From positions 62,001 through 126,000 of the forward strand of contig JAJAGP010002191.1 in assembly GCA_025084515.1 (NCBI GenBank): DNA of 64,000 bases, read 5' to 3'. The notes beneath the pieces were generated by a model. That model did no database searches. It saw nothing but the letters and a program-made list of their open reading frames with translations, and was not told where the DNA came from. The DNA is from Ancistrus triradiatus. Its lineage: Eukaryota > Chordata > Actinopteri > Siluriformes > Loricariidae. A program made the translations under genes and the position numbers. Of the stretch, positions 54,277 through 63,918 are shown one piece after another. How positions within the stretch are numbered: the stretch's first letter is position 1; every line of letters starts with the position of its first letter.

Positions 54277-54811
54277 TGTCACGGGTTCCCCCCTGTCCTC
54301 TACGTTTCCGTGCTCCTCCGGGCCGCCGGGGGGCGATCGGACACTGACTTTTGTAGTGCCCCCTGGTTTGCAAAGCCGCCGAGGGAGAAGCTACATCCCT
54401 GCGCTCCCTCGGCGCAGGGATGTACATATGCCTTTGTTTTGGGTCTAACCCTTTAGACTGTGACGGCGTTTTTGACGGTTGCTAACCGCTTGTTATGTAC
54501 TCGTGTTTGCTGAGTGGCGCAGCATGCCGGTAAGCCCGCTTTTGGGTAGTGTTTTGCGGTAGCCAGTGTGGTGTTTTTGTTCATGTCTGGTGAGCCCGCT
54601 TATGGAGAGTGTTTTGCGGTAGCCGGTGTGTTGTTATCAGTGTGTAATTATTGGATGCTTACTGACGTTTGTGTTTGGTTTTGTTTCATTCATCGGAGTG
54701 TGTATTTACGTTTGCATTACGTTTCGGTTTGTCACAAGTAAAGTATAATGGTTATCACAGTAGAACCTGCGCACGTCTCCTCCTTGCATGTTAGGCAGCC
54801 CGTTTGTTACA
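54277..54811 (+). repeat. 5' LTR (lacks the TATA-like block)
   Basis: 535 bases. Where the 3' LTR has about 60 bases containing tatttaag, this copy has only ctacatccct. A perfect 11-base inverted repeat (54393-54403 and 54413-54423) takes its place. An internal duplicated motif (ttttgcggtagcc) occurs at about 54552 and 54613. Confidence 0.88.
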
Positions 54812-56664
54812 GAAATCCCCGCCTACAATCAAAGGAGACGGCAGGTTTAACCGTGAATTCGGTCGATAAAACAAGGGCAGAGCTGCTGGAAAAATTTGAC
54901 GGTAACCCACGTCAATGCGGCGAGTTTTTCCAGCAGTGCTCAGCCTATTTGTGCCAATTCCCTCAGTATTCTGATTTTGAGCGCCTGGTATTTTACAGTT
55001 GGCCTCTCACAGGCGAACCACACTACTGGGCAGACATTAACTGGTCCGAGCTGTCGTTAGGGACCAGTGATCAGCTTGTAGAGAAGCTGTGGGAGAGGTA
55101 CGTTCTCCCAGCTGAAGACAGGCAAGCGTCTGCCAACAGGCTGAATGTGGTTGGGCTTGCTGGTAAATTGCGGGATCCCCAGCTTCCCAGCAGCCAGAGG
55201 GTACTGGTCAAACCCCAGATTGCGTCGCGTTACGGCATTTCTGAGTATGCTAGCTCATTCGCAGAGCCGATAGCCGTAAAATTTTGTGTTTCTGGACACA
55301 CTAGTTCTGTAAACGAACTGATAGTGTCTCCAATGTGTGTTTCTGAGTTTGCTAGCTCTACTATTGAGCCGTTAGCATCTTGTAATGCCACTTATGACCA
55401 CACTAGTTCCGTATGTGCACCTCTAGCTGTGGGTATTCGTATTTCTGACCACGCTGACTCGGTAGTTGAACCAGTAGCTGTGGGTATTCGTATGTCCGAC
55501 CACGCTGACTCGGTAGTTGAACCAGTAGCGGTGGGTATTCGTATTTCTGACCACGCTGACTCGGTAGTTGAACCAGTAGCTGTGGGTATTCGTATGTCCG
55601 ACCACGCTGACTCGGTAGTTGAACCAGTAGCGGTGGGTATTCGTATTTCCGAACACGCTGACTCGGTAGTTGAACCAGTAGCGGTGGGTATTCATATTTC
55701 CGACCACGCTGGCTCGATAGTTGAACCAGTAGCGGTGGGTATTCGTATTTCCGACCACGCTGATTCGGTAGTTGAACCAGTAGCTGTGGGTATTCGTGTT
55801 CCTGACCGCACTAGCTCAGAAGTTGAGCCTATCGCGTCTTGTTGTGGTGTGTCAGAACTCACTAGCTCAGTGGTAGTGCCGATACCCGCTTCCCGGACAT
55901 TCGCACCGACTCCCGCACCACGGACTTTTGTGAAATGGACAGTCACGTCACAGCCATTCGTGCCTACTCCAGCACCACGGACAATAGTGCCTACTCCTGC
56001 TTCTCGGACATTCGTGCCAGTACGCGCTCCAGGGTCGTCTGTTCCAGGACCTGTGCCAGCACCAAGGGTGGAGGATCCCGTGATCGTCCCGAGGGCATCT
56101 GATCCAGTGGCTGTGCCGAGGGCGACAGCTGATCCAGTGGCTGTGCCGAGGGCGTCAGCAGTTCCGGTGGCTGTGCCGAGGGCGTCAGCAGTTCCGGTGG
56201 CTGTGCCGAGGGCGTCAGCAGTTCCGGTGGCTGTGCCGAGGGCGTCAGCAGTTCCGATGGCTGTGCCGAGGGCGTCAGCAGTTCCGGTGGCTGTGACGAG
56301 GGCGTCTGCAGTTCCGGTGGCTGTGCCGAGGGCGTCAGCAGTTCCGGTGGACGTGCCGAGGGCGTCTGCAGTTCTGGTGGCTGTGCCGAGGGCGTCTGCA
56401 GTTCCGGTGGACGTGCCGAGGGCGTCTGCAGTTCCGGTGGAGTGCCGGAGGGCGTTCTGCAGTTCTGGTGGCTGTGCCGAGGGCTGTCTGCACTGCAGTT
56501 TCCGGTGGACGTGCCGAGGGGCGCGTCTGCAGTTCCGGTGGACGTGCCGAGGGGCGTCTTGCAGTTCGGTGGACGTTTTTGAGGGCTCGTCTGGCAGTTC
56601 GGGTGGACGTGCCGGGGAGGGGGCGTCTGCAGTTTCCGGTGGACGTTTTGCCGAGGGCGTCTGA
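54748..56664 (+). CDS. Gag-like polyprotein with tandem repeats
   Basis: The frame opens with an ATG inside the 5' LTR (54748). Residues about 50-130 carry a retrotransposon-gag-like capsid segment (ELLEKFDGNPRQCGEFFQQC, then LVFYSWPLTGEPHYWADI), comparable to the N-terminal gag of Ty3-type elements. From 55222 to 55884 come thirteen 17-residue units, then a Pro-rich linker (PTPAPRTF), then from about 56100 ten-residue units (AVPVAVPRAS). No zinc knuckle was seen. After about 56440 insertions and deletions shift the frame; further repeats continue in other frames to 57110. Function beyond a gag relation is unknown. Confidence 0.7.
   Translation: MVITVEPAHVSSLHVRQPVCYRNPRLQSKETAGLTVNSVDKTRAELLEKFDGNPRQCGEFFQQCSAYLCQFPQYSDFERLVFYSWPLTGEPHYWADINWSELSLGTSDQLVEKLWERYVLPAEDRQASANRLNVVGLAGKLRDPQLPSSQRVLVKPQIASRYGISEYASSFAEPIAVKFCVSGHTSSVNELIVSPMCVSEFASSTIEPLASCNATYDHTSSVCAPLAVGIRISDHADSVVEPVAVGIRMSDHADSVVEPVAVGIRISDHADSVVEPVAVGIRMSDHADSVVEPVAVGIRISEHADSVVEPVAVGIHISDHAGSIVEPVAVGIRISDHADSVVEPVAVGIRVPDRTSSEVEPIASCCGVSELTSSVVVPIPASRTFAPTPAPRTFVKWTVTSQPFVPTPAPRTIVPTPASRTFVPVRAPGSSVPGPVPAPRVEDPVIVPRASDPVAVPRATADPVAVPRASAVPVAVPRASAVPVAVPRASAVPVAVPRASAVPMAVPRASAVPVAVTRASAVPVAVPRASAVPVDVPRASAVLVAVPRASAVPVDVPRASAVPVECRRAFCSSGGCAEGCLHCSFRWTCRGARLQFRWTCRGASCSSVDVFEGSSGSSGGRAGEGASAVSGGRFAEGV
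55222..55884 (+). repeat. 51-bp coding tandem repeat (13 units of 17 residues)
   Basis: Units follow a pattern like AVGIRISDHADSVVEPV. Units 5-11 are nearly identical, while units 1-4 and 12-13 are strongly diverged but keep length and key positions (S at 7, S at 11, P at 16). This is the signature of an old repeat with a recently expanded core. Confidence 0.92.
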
Positions 56665-56800
56665 CAGTTCCGGTGGACGTGCCGAGGGCGGGGTCTGCGT
56701 GCCGAGGGCGTCTGCAGTTCCGGTGGACGTGCCGAGGGCGTCTGCAGTTCCGGTGGACGTGCCGAGGGCGTCTGCAGTTCCGGTGGACGTGCTGAGGCCG
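56095..56800 (+). repeat. 30-bp coding minisatellite, first type
   Basis: Repeated gttccggtggctgtgccgag-type units, about 22 copies, encoding AVPVAVPRAS. Copies after about 56440 switch from ggctgtg to ggacgtg and contain single-base changes in length that break the frame. Confidence 0.9.
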
Positions 56801-56804
56801 TCCG

Positions 56805-56960
56805 TCCGTCAGAGGCCTTGCCAGAGGCCGTCCGTCCATCAGAGGCCTTGCCAGAGGCCGTCCGTCCGTCAGAGGCCTTGCCAGAGGCCGTCCGTCCGTC
56901 AGAGGCCTTGCCAGGGGCCGTCCGTTCGTCAGAGGCCTCGCTAGAGGCCGTAAGTTCCCG
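56805..56960 (+). repeat. 30-bp coding minisatellite, second type
   Basis: Five units of ccagaggccgtccgtccgtc followed by agaggccttg, encoding PEAVRPSEAL, in a frame different from that at 54748. Unrelated in sequence to the preceding array. Confidence 0.88.
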
Positions 56961-57114
56961 TGACGCTCTCCAGAAGGGGGTCCGGTCAGGTTTGGTGCCC
57001 AAGTGGGCACCGCGGAACCGTCCGGAGAGGAAGCCCCCAGATGCTGGATGGCGCCCCCTGGATGGCGTTTGGAGGAGCCCTAGCTTCGTCTCGGGCTTCG
57101 TGGGGGGGGGAGTA

Positions 57115-57701
57115 TGTCACGGGTTCCCCCCTGTCCTCTACGTTTCCGTGCTCCTTCGGGCCGCCGGGGGGTGATCGGACACTGACTTTTGTAGCGCCCC
57201 CCGGTTTGCAAAGCCGCCGAGGGAGAAGCTAGGACGCTTACCGTTATGACTTTCAGCTGTTTGTAACAGTATTTAAGCAGCGTCCTAGCGCTCCCTCGAC
57301 GCGGGGATTTACATATGCCTTTGTTTTGGGTCTAACCCTTTAGACTGTGACGGCGTTTTTGACGGTTGCTAACCGCTTATGTACTCGTGTTTGCTGAGTG
57401 GCGCAGCATGCCGGTAAGCCCGCTTTTGGGTAGTGTTTTGCGGTAGCCAGTGTGGTGTTTTTGTTAATGTCTATTGAGCCCGCTTATGGAGAGTGTTTTG
57501 CGGTAGCCGGTGTGTTGTTATCAGTTCATGTGTGTAATTATTGGATGCTTACTGACGTTTGTGTTTGGTTTTGTTTCATTCATCGGAGTGTGTATTTACG
57601 TTTGCATTACGTTTCGGTTTGTCACAAGTAAAGTATAATGGTTATCACAGTAGAACCTGCGCACGTCTCCTCCTTGCATGTTAGGCAGCCCGTTCGTTAC
57701 A
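57115..57701 (+). repeat. 3' LTR (with TATA-like block)
   Basis: 587 bases. Contains tatttaag at 57270-57277, a plausible core promoter, enclosed by the inverted repeat taggacgct/agcgtccta. Otherwise nearly identical to the 5' copy, with small insertions and deletions. Confidence 0.88.
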
Positions 57702-58106
57702 GTGGCCTAGCCAGTCTACAGACCTCAACCCCATAGAAAATTTGTGGAGGGACTTGAAAGTCCGTGTTGCCCCAAAACATCACTGCTCTAGAGGAGATCT
57801 GCATGGAGGAATGGGCCAAAATACCAGCTACAGTGTGTGCAAACCTGGTGAAGACTTACAGGAAATGTTTGACCTCTGTCATTGCCAACAAAGGTTATGT
57901 TACAAAGTATTGAGTTGAACTTATTTTACAATTAAATTCTTTAAAAATTCTACAATGTTATTTCCTGGATATTTCCTGTTATTTTTCCTCATTTTGTGTC
58001 TCATAGTAGAAGTGTACCTATGATGAAAATTACAGACCTCTCTCATCTTTCTAAGTAGGAGAACTTGCACAATCAGTGACTGACTAAATACCTTTTTGCC
58101 GCACTG

Positions 58107-59965
58107 TACAAGACTCGGGCAGAATCTCGTGCAGAAATCAACCAATAATCTCACAGAAATACGTGATTTTAAAAACGTCACTTTCAATGGAAAAAAAGGC
58201 CAAATAAAGTTAAGTCTTTAGAAGAGGCAGACCTGGCAAACATGCTGGTTAGGGTCGCACATGCACAAACTGAGAAACACGATTGCAAATCAGGAAACTG
58301 GTATATACGCTATGAGTAATCTGATTACTGGAATAAAATCCAGCTCTCTTTATCGGATTTCTTCATTTGATTTTTAAATTGTAGTAGGCTGTATACATGA
58401 CTACTTGAATAATTAAATAACTGCAGAAATCTGACTATGATCGGATTGCTTAAGTGCGTGTAAATGCATGTAAACGGTGCTGAGAATGATCCACCACCCA
58501 GATAGTACCTGCGGCAAATGAGTTTGTATTTCATGTTCAGTACCTTTACATTACGCAACTAGAATGTCGGTTGTAAGTTGGTTGTATGCAGGGATGACCC
58601 TAGGATCAGAGCTTTAGGAGTGTTGTACATTTAAACATAATTTTGGACTGTAACTCCCATAACTGTGATTGAAGAACATTTAAAAAGGGGCTAGGCACAC
58701 CTATGGCTGTATGTATATTGTAACAAGTCTTGCTAATTAGAGGGATAATATAATACAGCCTGTTAAACCTCTCGGACTGACCAATACACGGCTCTGAAAA
58801 TAGAGGTGTCTCCTCATCCATCAGAGGTGCAGACAGGAAGTGAGTTATATGTAGCCCTGCATCATACGACAAGGTAATAATAGATTGTGAGAGTAGCAAG
58901 CAAATGTGTACAAACAAAAAATCAGGTTTGGTAAGCAATCAACCAGAGCTAAAATGGTACTAGATAAACAACTAATCTCTTATAATTTCATAAATCAGAT
59001 GTTTTGTCCAACTGAACAATCAGTCATTCCAAGGGCTTGGAAGATTAATAAAGTCTTTGCCCTCTTTCTATTTCTAATGTAAAATGACGAGCAGATCCAG
59101 GACAATGCTACACTGTGAAAAATGTGTGCATTAACATTCAGACAGTCAGAATTAGTTTTGTAGTACTTGAGTCCAGTCTCGGTCTCGAGACCATAAAACC
59201 TCTTTTCTCCATACGTCAACATGTTGTAAAACCTTACAACATATTTATTAGGTGCTGACAAGCTGTTCCCTGACTAACTTTAACTACCACTCACTCATCA
59301 ATCTCCAAATACAATACAAATCAGATCCTGACGAGGGAGGCGGCTGCATAATCAGCATCGTGCACCTGCATTGCAGAGACATGTGATCTTTGGCGCACAA
59401 CGAGGATCACGTCACGATGGCCGGCGAGCCTCGCATTGTTTCCAAAGTACTTCAAGTAATGCACGTAGATCAAGTTCTATTAGCTGGCTAACTTAATCCT
59501 GAAAGCTCATTTCTGCTTCAGGTTCATTCATGCTTTAAAAAAATGAGTCATTTTATACAAACGTTATCGTACTGGTATACTGAAGTGATCTCCAACACTT
59601 ATTGTAACCAGACCTTTACGTATGCCAAATCTATTTATATTTCTGTATCTGTTTAACTAGCATATATTTATACATTACTTGTATTAGATCTTGATCTCAT
59701 TCTAACATCTGCCCCTGTCGTCATGGACCCTTTACGTCAGCATCACGATGTGGTAACTGCGTGATGAACTATAAATGGTCTCTGTATGCATCTTGCAAGC
59801 TGATGCAACGTTCAAGTGATGCATGGATTCCACACACAGTATGGCTACACGAGTCTGAGGCTTTGTTTAATTTGTTATTTTAATGTTTTTATGACTTGTT
59901 TTATTCTTTTCCCCAAAGCAAGTGGGTCTTGCAGGTTTTATATCATATAATTCTTCATACATATA
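58107..59965. other. Unassigned intergenic sequence
   Basis: Contains a short end piece of the long-inverted-repeat element family at 58476-58512 (gtgctgagaatgatccacca). Frames at 58606-58938 and 58995-59261 (minus) have no recognisable motif. Confidence 0.4.
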
Positions 59966-60798
59966 CAGTAGTACCTCGGTACCAAGAAAAAATTTCCAAT
60001 AAGGAATAATGTAAATTGAATGAATCCGTTCTAGACCCGCAGAAAATCTACACTGTATGAGGCATTATATGCATTAAAGGAGTTGTATTGTACAGATGCT
60101 CCCTGATTTATGATGGGGATATGTTCTGACAAAACCATCATAATTTAAATGCATCATGAACCGAGGAATTTAACATGTGTTTGGTAGAGCCTTATTGGGA
60201 CTGTGGTAGCATAGCGGTTAAGGTACTGGACTCTGGCCCAGAAGGTCCAGGGTTCAAATCCCACCTCTGCCAAGCTGCCACTGTTGGGTCCATGAGCAAG
60301 ACCCTTAACCCACAATTGCTTGGATTGTAAGACTGTAAGACTTGTAAGACTGTAAGTCGCTCTGGATAAGGGCGTCTGCTAAATGCTGTAAATGTAAATG
60401 TAAATGTAGAGCGGTCTACTATGATAAGTAATGATACGTAAGTTAACACTTATGTTAACCTACAGTTGGCCAAAATCATTAACACAAAGCTTATTTTAAA
60501 ATAAAGTGTTGAAAAAACTCATGTAATTTACTGAGTAATGGATGGAAAGTGAAAAGTAAAAGCAAAACACTTACTCTATTGATGAACTCAGAGCGCTAAC
60601 ATTGTCGCTAAGCTAACTGCAGCCTGTGTTTCCTTTCAATTGGCTCTTATGACTAACCTTTCTAGGACCCATGGGGACTTATTTGCACTAAGAATATAAT
60701 ACTGTAGAGGTAATAGAGGTAGATCTTCACCAGGCTATTGTGAATCTGAATCACTGTGTACTGAATCATGAATCGTGACTCGAGAACTGAGGTACCAC
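59966..60798 (-). mobile_element. Foldback-type element carrying a SINE
   Basis: Left end CAGTAGTACCTCGG and right end gagaactgaggtaccac match the CAGTGGTACC family; orientation as in 728-3046. Interrupted at gtagagc by the SINE at 60191-60405. Confidence 0.78.
60191..60405 (+). repeat. tRNA-derived SINE with 7-bp target duplication
   Basis: Head: tagcatagcggttaagg (box A region) and gggttcaaatccc (box B). Tail: gtcgctctggataagggcgt then ctgctaaatgctgtaaatg with repeated taaatg units. Flanked by gtagagc at 60184-60190 and 60406-60412. It is the best-preserved SINE of the window. Confidence 0.9.
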
Positions 60799-61481
60799 AT
60801 ATGTGTGTGATATGACGTGACACAGAATTGTACAATAATGATATAAAAGATTCATAAATTCTATTATATAAATAATATACAGTTACATATAAGTAGTGTC
60901 GCAGGTCACTCTCGGGTGTGGTGTCAGCAACGACAGCTCATTTCATCAACATCATGTGATAATAGTGCCATGATCTAGAAATGTTCTCTAGTGTGCATAC
61001 AAAATGGATGGAACTCTCCAGTCGTGTATGGATTTCACAATAACACTACAAACAGTTTGATCACAGCAATTTTTTCCACAATTCACAATATCCATGTTTG
61101 TGATACAAGACTGCAAAAACGATAACATTTTATTCATTTTACGTTTAGTTTAGTTTAGTTTAGTGATCAAAGCTAAAATAGCCTAATACATTGTTGCATA
61201 ACAAACATCTTGCATAACCATGGCAGAGAAATTATTATTTTAACCAATAATTACACTTTTATTTAAAGGAAAATGTATATTTCTGTATTTATATTTCATG
61301 ACAACCTCCAGAAATCTGCTTGAATACACACACAGACCAGAAACTGCCCAAGAGCGCAACCTGAACTTTCATGCCGGTCAACCCCATGGGTACTGGACTT
61401 CCAGTGTTGGGAGACACTCTGGACATTACCACAGTGCCAGGAAACCAAATGCAACACCGTCACAAACAGACCTCACTTCTC
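60799..61481. other. Unassigned intergenic sequence
   Basis: Only a short (GTTTA)n-like run at about 61145-61165 stands out. Confidence 0.4.
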
Positions 61482-61552
61482 CAGAGGTGGGATCAAACTA
61501 GCGTGGCTTACCATTAGATACCAGGGCTCTACCTACTAAGCCACAATTGTTC
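61482..61552 (-). repeat. SINE head fragment
   Basis: Minus strand: tggcttagtaggtagagccc (box A) and agtttgatcccac (box B-like). No tail recognised. Confidence 0.45.
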
Positions 61553-61785
61553 CATCTCTGCCTCTGGCAATGTAGGGTGCCAGAATTCATTGGGCACAGG
61601 AAGAGGTGCACCCTGGAACAGGGCGCCAATCCATCACAAAGTCCGGCAACCCAACATTCACATTGCAAGCCCGACACAATGTTTGAATCCAGGGTATCAG
61701 GGGATTTTCCAGTAACTGGCTCTTACACTGGAGCCACAAGAGTTAGTATATTTCCTTTAATAGGTTGGATAATCTTTAAAAAGCA

Positions 61786-61855
61786 GGTCCAGTGGCTCAG
61801 TGGCAAGAGCTAACTGCTGGAAACAGCAATTCCTGAGAGCCTGAGTTTGAATCCC
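61786..61855 (+). repeat. SINE head fragment
   Basis: tggctcagtgg at 61793 (box A) and gtttgaatccc at 61844 (box B), truncated at the start of the next element. Confidence 0.5.
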
Positions 61856-62451
61856 AGTTCTACAATTACAGACTGTAGTCCATCTCTACATATTATGTTA
61901 GTCCCTCTTTACTCTGTTCTGTAATGGTCAGGACCCACACAGATCAGGTACTATTTGGGTGGTGGATCATTCTCAGCACTGTAGTGACACTGATGTGGTG
62001 TTGGTGTGTTAGTGTGTGTTGAGCTGGTTCAGACACAGCAGTGCTATTTTAACACACTGTTCACTCGCTGTCCACTTTATTAGCGATATTCACCTTATTG
62101 CTCCATCTTATAGATGTAAAGTCAGAGACAGCAGCTCGTCATTCTCTAATCCTTCATCAGTGCTCACAGGATGCTGCCTACAGGATGCTGGTTGCTGTAC
62201 ATTTTTGGCTGGAGAACAATATTCAGTCCAGCAGTGACACTGAGGTGTTGTAAAACTCCAGCAGCACTGCTGTGTCTGATCCACTCATATCAGGGCAACA
62301 TAAACTAACACACCACCACATCAGTGTCACTCCAGTGCTGAGAACGATCCATCACCCAAAAAGTACCTGATCTGTGGTGGTCCTGACATTAGAGAACAGA
62401 GTAAATGGGGCTTACAAGGTATGTAGAGAAAGACTGTAATTGCAGAACTAC
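61856..62451. mobile_element. Non-autonomous DNA element with long inverted repeats
   Basis: The ends agttctacaattacagact and agactgtaattgcagaact are complementary. Inverted similarity continues inward for about 180 bases (for example ggtggatcattctcagcact against agtgctgagaacgatccatc). It has no coding capacity. I recognise the family as common in fishes but cannot name its superfamily. Confidence 0.75.
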
Positions 62452-63071
62452 AAAGTGCAGTGATCACTAAACTTAAATAAAGACTAAGCAGAATGTAAGC
62501 TGAAACTTTTGCACAGCACTATAATTAATATAGGCTTGTTATATAGGATGTGTTTATACAGAGTCTTTGTTTTCCAATTTCCTTATTTCCCTCAGATGCC
62601 TATGATGCCCAACCTTACCAGAAGGTACTGCCAGGATTCAAACCCAGGTCCCTGCAGACTGCTGATCCACCTGAGCATTAAAACTATAAATTCAACCTCT
62701 GCAGGGAACGCACTTAAATATGATATATGACAGACCAAAACAGTAGTGGATCATCTGATAGCCAAGCTTTTGCACACACCTTATTGCGTGCTGCAGATTT
62801 TCAATAAGTATTCAAATTTACACTTTGAATTGTGTAGCTTCTCAATTGCAGAAGTTGTGTTAACTATTTATCTTGTGAAATTAATACAGTAAGAGACACC
62901 ACATTCATTTCAATGCACACAACTGGTCTTGTAACTAGCAGACTCATATCTGTTGTAGACCTTTGGTACCAATTACCTATTAACACAAGTGCCTAATGGT
63001 GAAACAAAAGCAAAAAAATCTAGCTTCTCAGACTTTGTTTTTTAACTTTTTAAAAAATGAAAAAGTTCTAC
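62452..63071. other. Unassigned intergenic sequence
   Basis: No repeat or exon recognised. If the exon at 63072-63209 is real, this is the start of its first intron. Confidence 0.4.
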
Positions 63072-63209
63072 CTGTGCACCTGAGGATATGGAGAACCTTT
63101 TCTTCCTGCGATAGGACAATAAATCCCAAAGTCGGCGCCACAGGTAGGATGCCATCAAGCACACGCTGCTCAGGAGCCAGATTTCCCTGCCTTTCAGAAA
63201 GATCTCCAT
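63072..63209 (-). CDS. Possible first coding exon of an unknown gene
   Basis: An ATG at 63209 in an excellent context (A at -3, G at +4) opens a frame starting MEIFLKGREIWLLSSVCLMA, continuing with several Trp/Leu residues and the basic run YRRKKR. The pattern is that of a single N-terminal membrane anchor followed by positive charges. Two donors are possible: CTCAG|GTGCAC (exon end 63080, phase 1) or CACAG|GTAGAA (exon end 63072, phase 0). I do not recognise the gene and found no convincing next exon. It lies upstream of mylk4 on the same strand. Confidence 0.35.
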
Positions 63210-63918
63210 TCTGGTGCAATGTTCTGTACTAACTGCTTTTTGTACAAGACGAGATTGCCCAGTCTAGAGACGCTGCCAAGCTGACAGACTCAGAGAGGAT
63301 ATGGTGAATGTCTGGCCACGGTAATGCGAGTTTCCCAGACTAAAAACAATACAGGCCTCAGAACAATTCAGCCTGGCTTCCCTCCTCTCAGTCTGAGCCA
63401 AACCATTCCTCCCCCTCTCCTGCTCTATACACGGCCCCCAGAAGGGCAAACATACTTGTCTCTTGTGATTAGCGGGGGACAGGTGCTGGGATAAGAAGGC
63501 GAGAAAATGGCTCGCCCTCTCTCTCTCTCTCTCTCACACGTTCCTGGACCTTTTCTAACAGGTCAGAGCAACAACTGGTGCAGTCCACATGATAACTGAC
63601 AGACAGCTAAGTACAGTATGCTTTTACCCAGAGGATATCCTGTGCTCCCCAATATGATGCATATTCAGGCAGGGAAACACTATGAACACAGTGGTAGATC
63701 ACCAAGTATACTCTGCATTACGTGGTTTCATTTAGTTACTTTGCTGTATGAAATACACATAACACATGAAGTGCCAGAAATTTTGTATAACTCAGACAGT
63801 GAATACTGGCACACACTTACAGCATTTAAGAGATACCCTTATCCAAATAGACTTTCTATTCTAATTAGTGAACAGATCATTAACTTTTAACTTTTTCCAT
63901 TCTTATTACATCCTTATA
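63210..63918. other. Sequence upstream of the possible 63-kb exon
   Basis: Holds a (CT)n run at 63516-63535 and a SINE-tail piece at about 63820-63850 (catttaagagatacccttatcc). Could contain a promoter if the exon is real; no TATA box assigned. Confidence 0.4.

Larger units (their letters stand above)
54277..57701 (+). mobile_element. Non-autonomous LTR retroelement, gag-like frame only
   Basis: LTRs at 54277-54811 and 57115-57701 both run TGTCACGGGTTCC...GTTACA. Target duplication GTGGC flanks it (54272-54276 and 57702-57706). A G-run tract ends two to four bases before the 3' LTR (57102-57114). The 2.3-kb interior encodes a gag-like start and repeats, with no protease, reverse transcriptase, RNase H or integrase. 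Near-identical LTRs apart from a ~50-base block imply recent insertion, probably mobilised by an autonomous relative. Confidence 0.9.
53237..58106 (+). mobile_element. Tc1-like transposon, family gamma, split by LTR element
   Basis: Continuous with family gamma on both sides of the LTR element at 54277-57701. The left half holds the inverted repeat interior and the N-terminal and central transposase remnants (53490-54276). The right half (57702-58106) resumes at the SLQTDLNPIENLW-type codons and ends in the terminus at 58106 with TA. The leftmost ~100 bases of the inverted repeat are missing. Confidence 0.9.

Noticed and set aside
56095..56960. CRISPR-like regular 30-bp repeats
   Set aside because: The repeats are contiguous without spacers, encode a peptide pattern, and lie in a eukaryotic retroelement.
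55423..57010. Minus-strand frames of 111, 436 and 339 codons opposite the gag-like gene
   Set aside because: Mirror frames of the tandem coding repeats; repeats of a length divisible by three keep opposite frames open. The plus frame has the ATG and the gag-like segment.
58995..59261. Minus frame of 88 codons
   Set aside because: No recognisable domain, no supporting splice signals and no ATG in good context.
60191..60280. Functional tRNA gene
   Set aside because: Boxes A and B are present, but the sequence continues into a SINE body and tail with target-site duplication, and similar heads recur elsewhere in the window.
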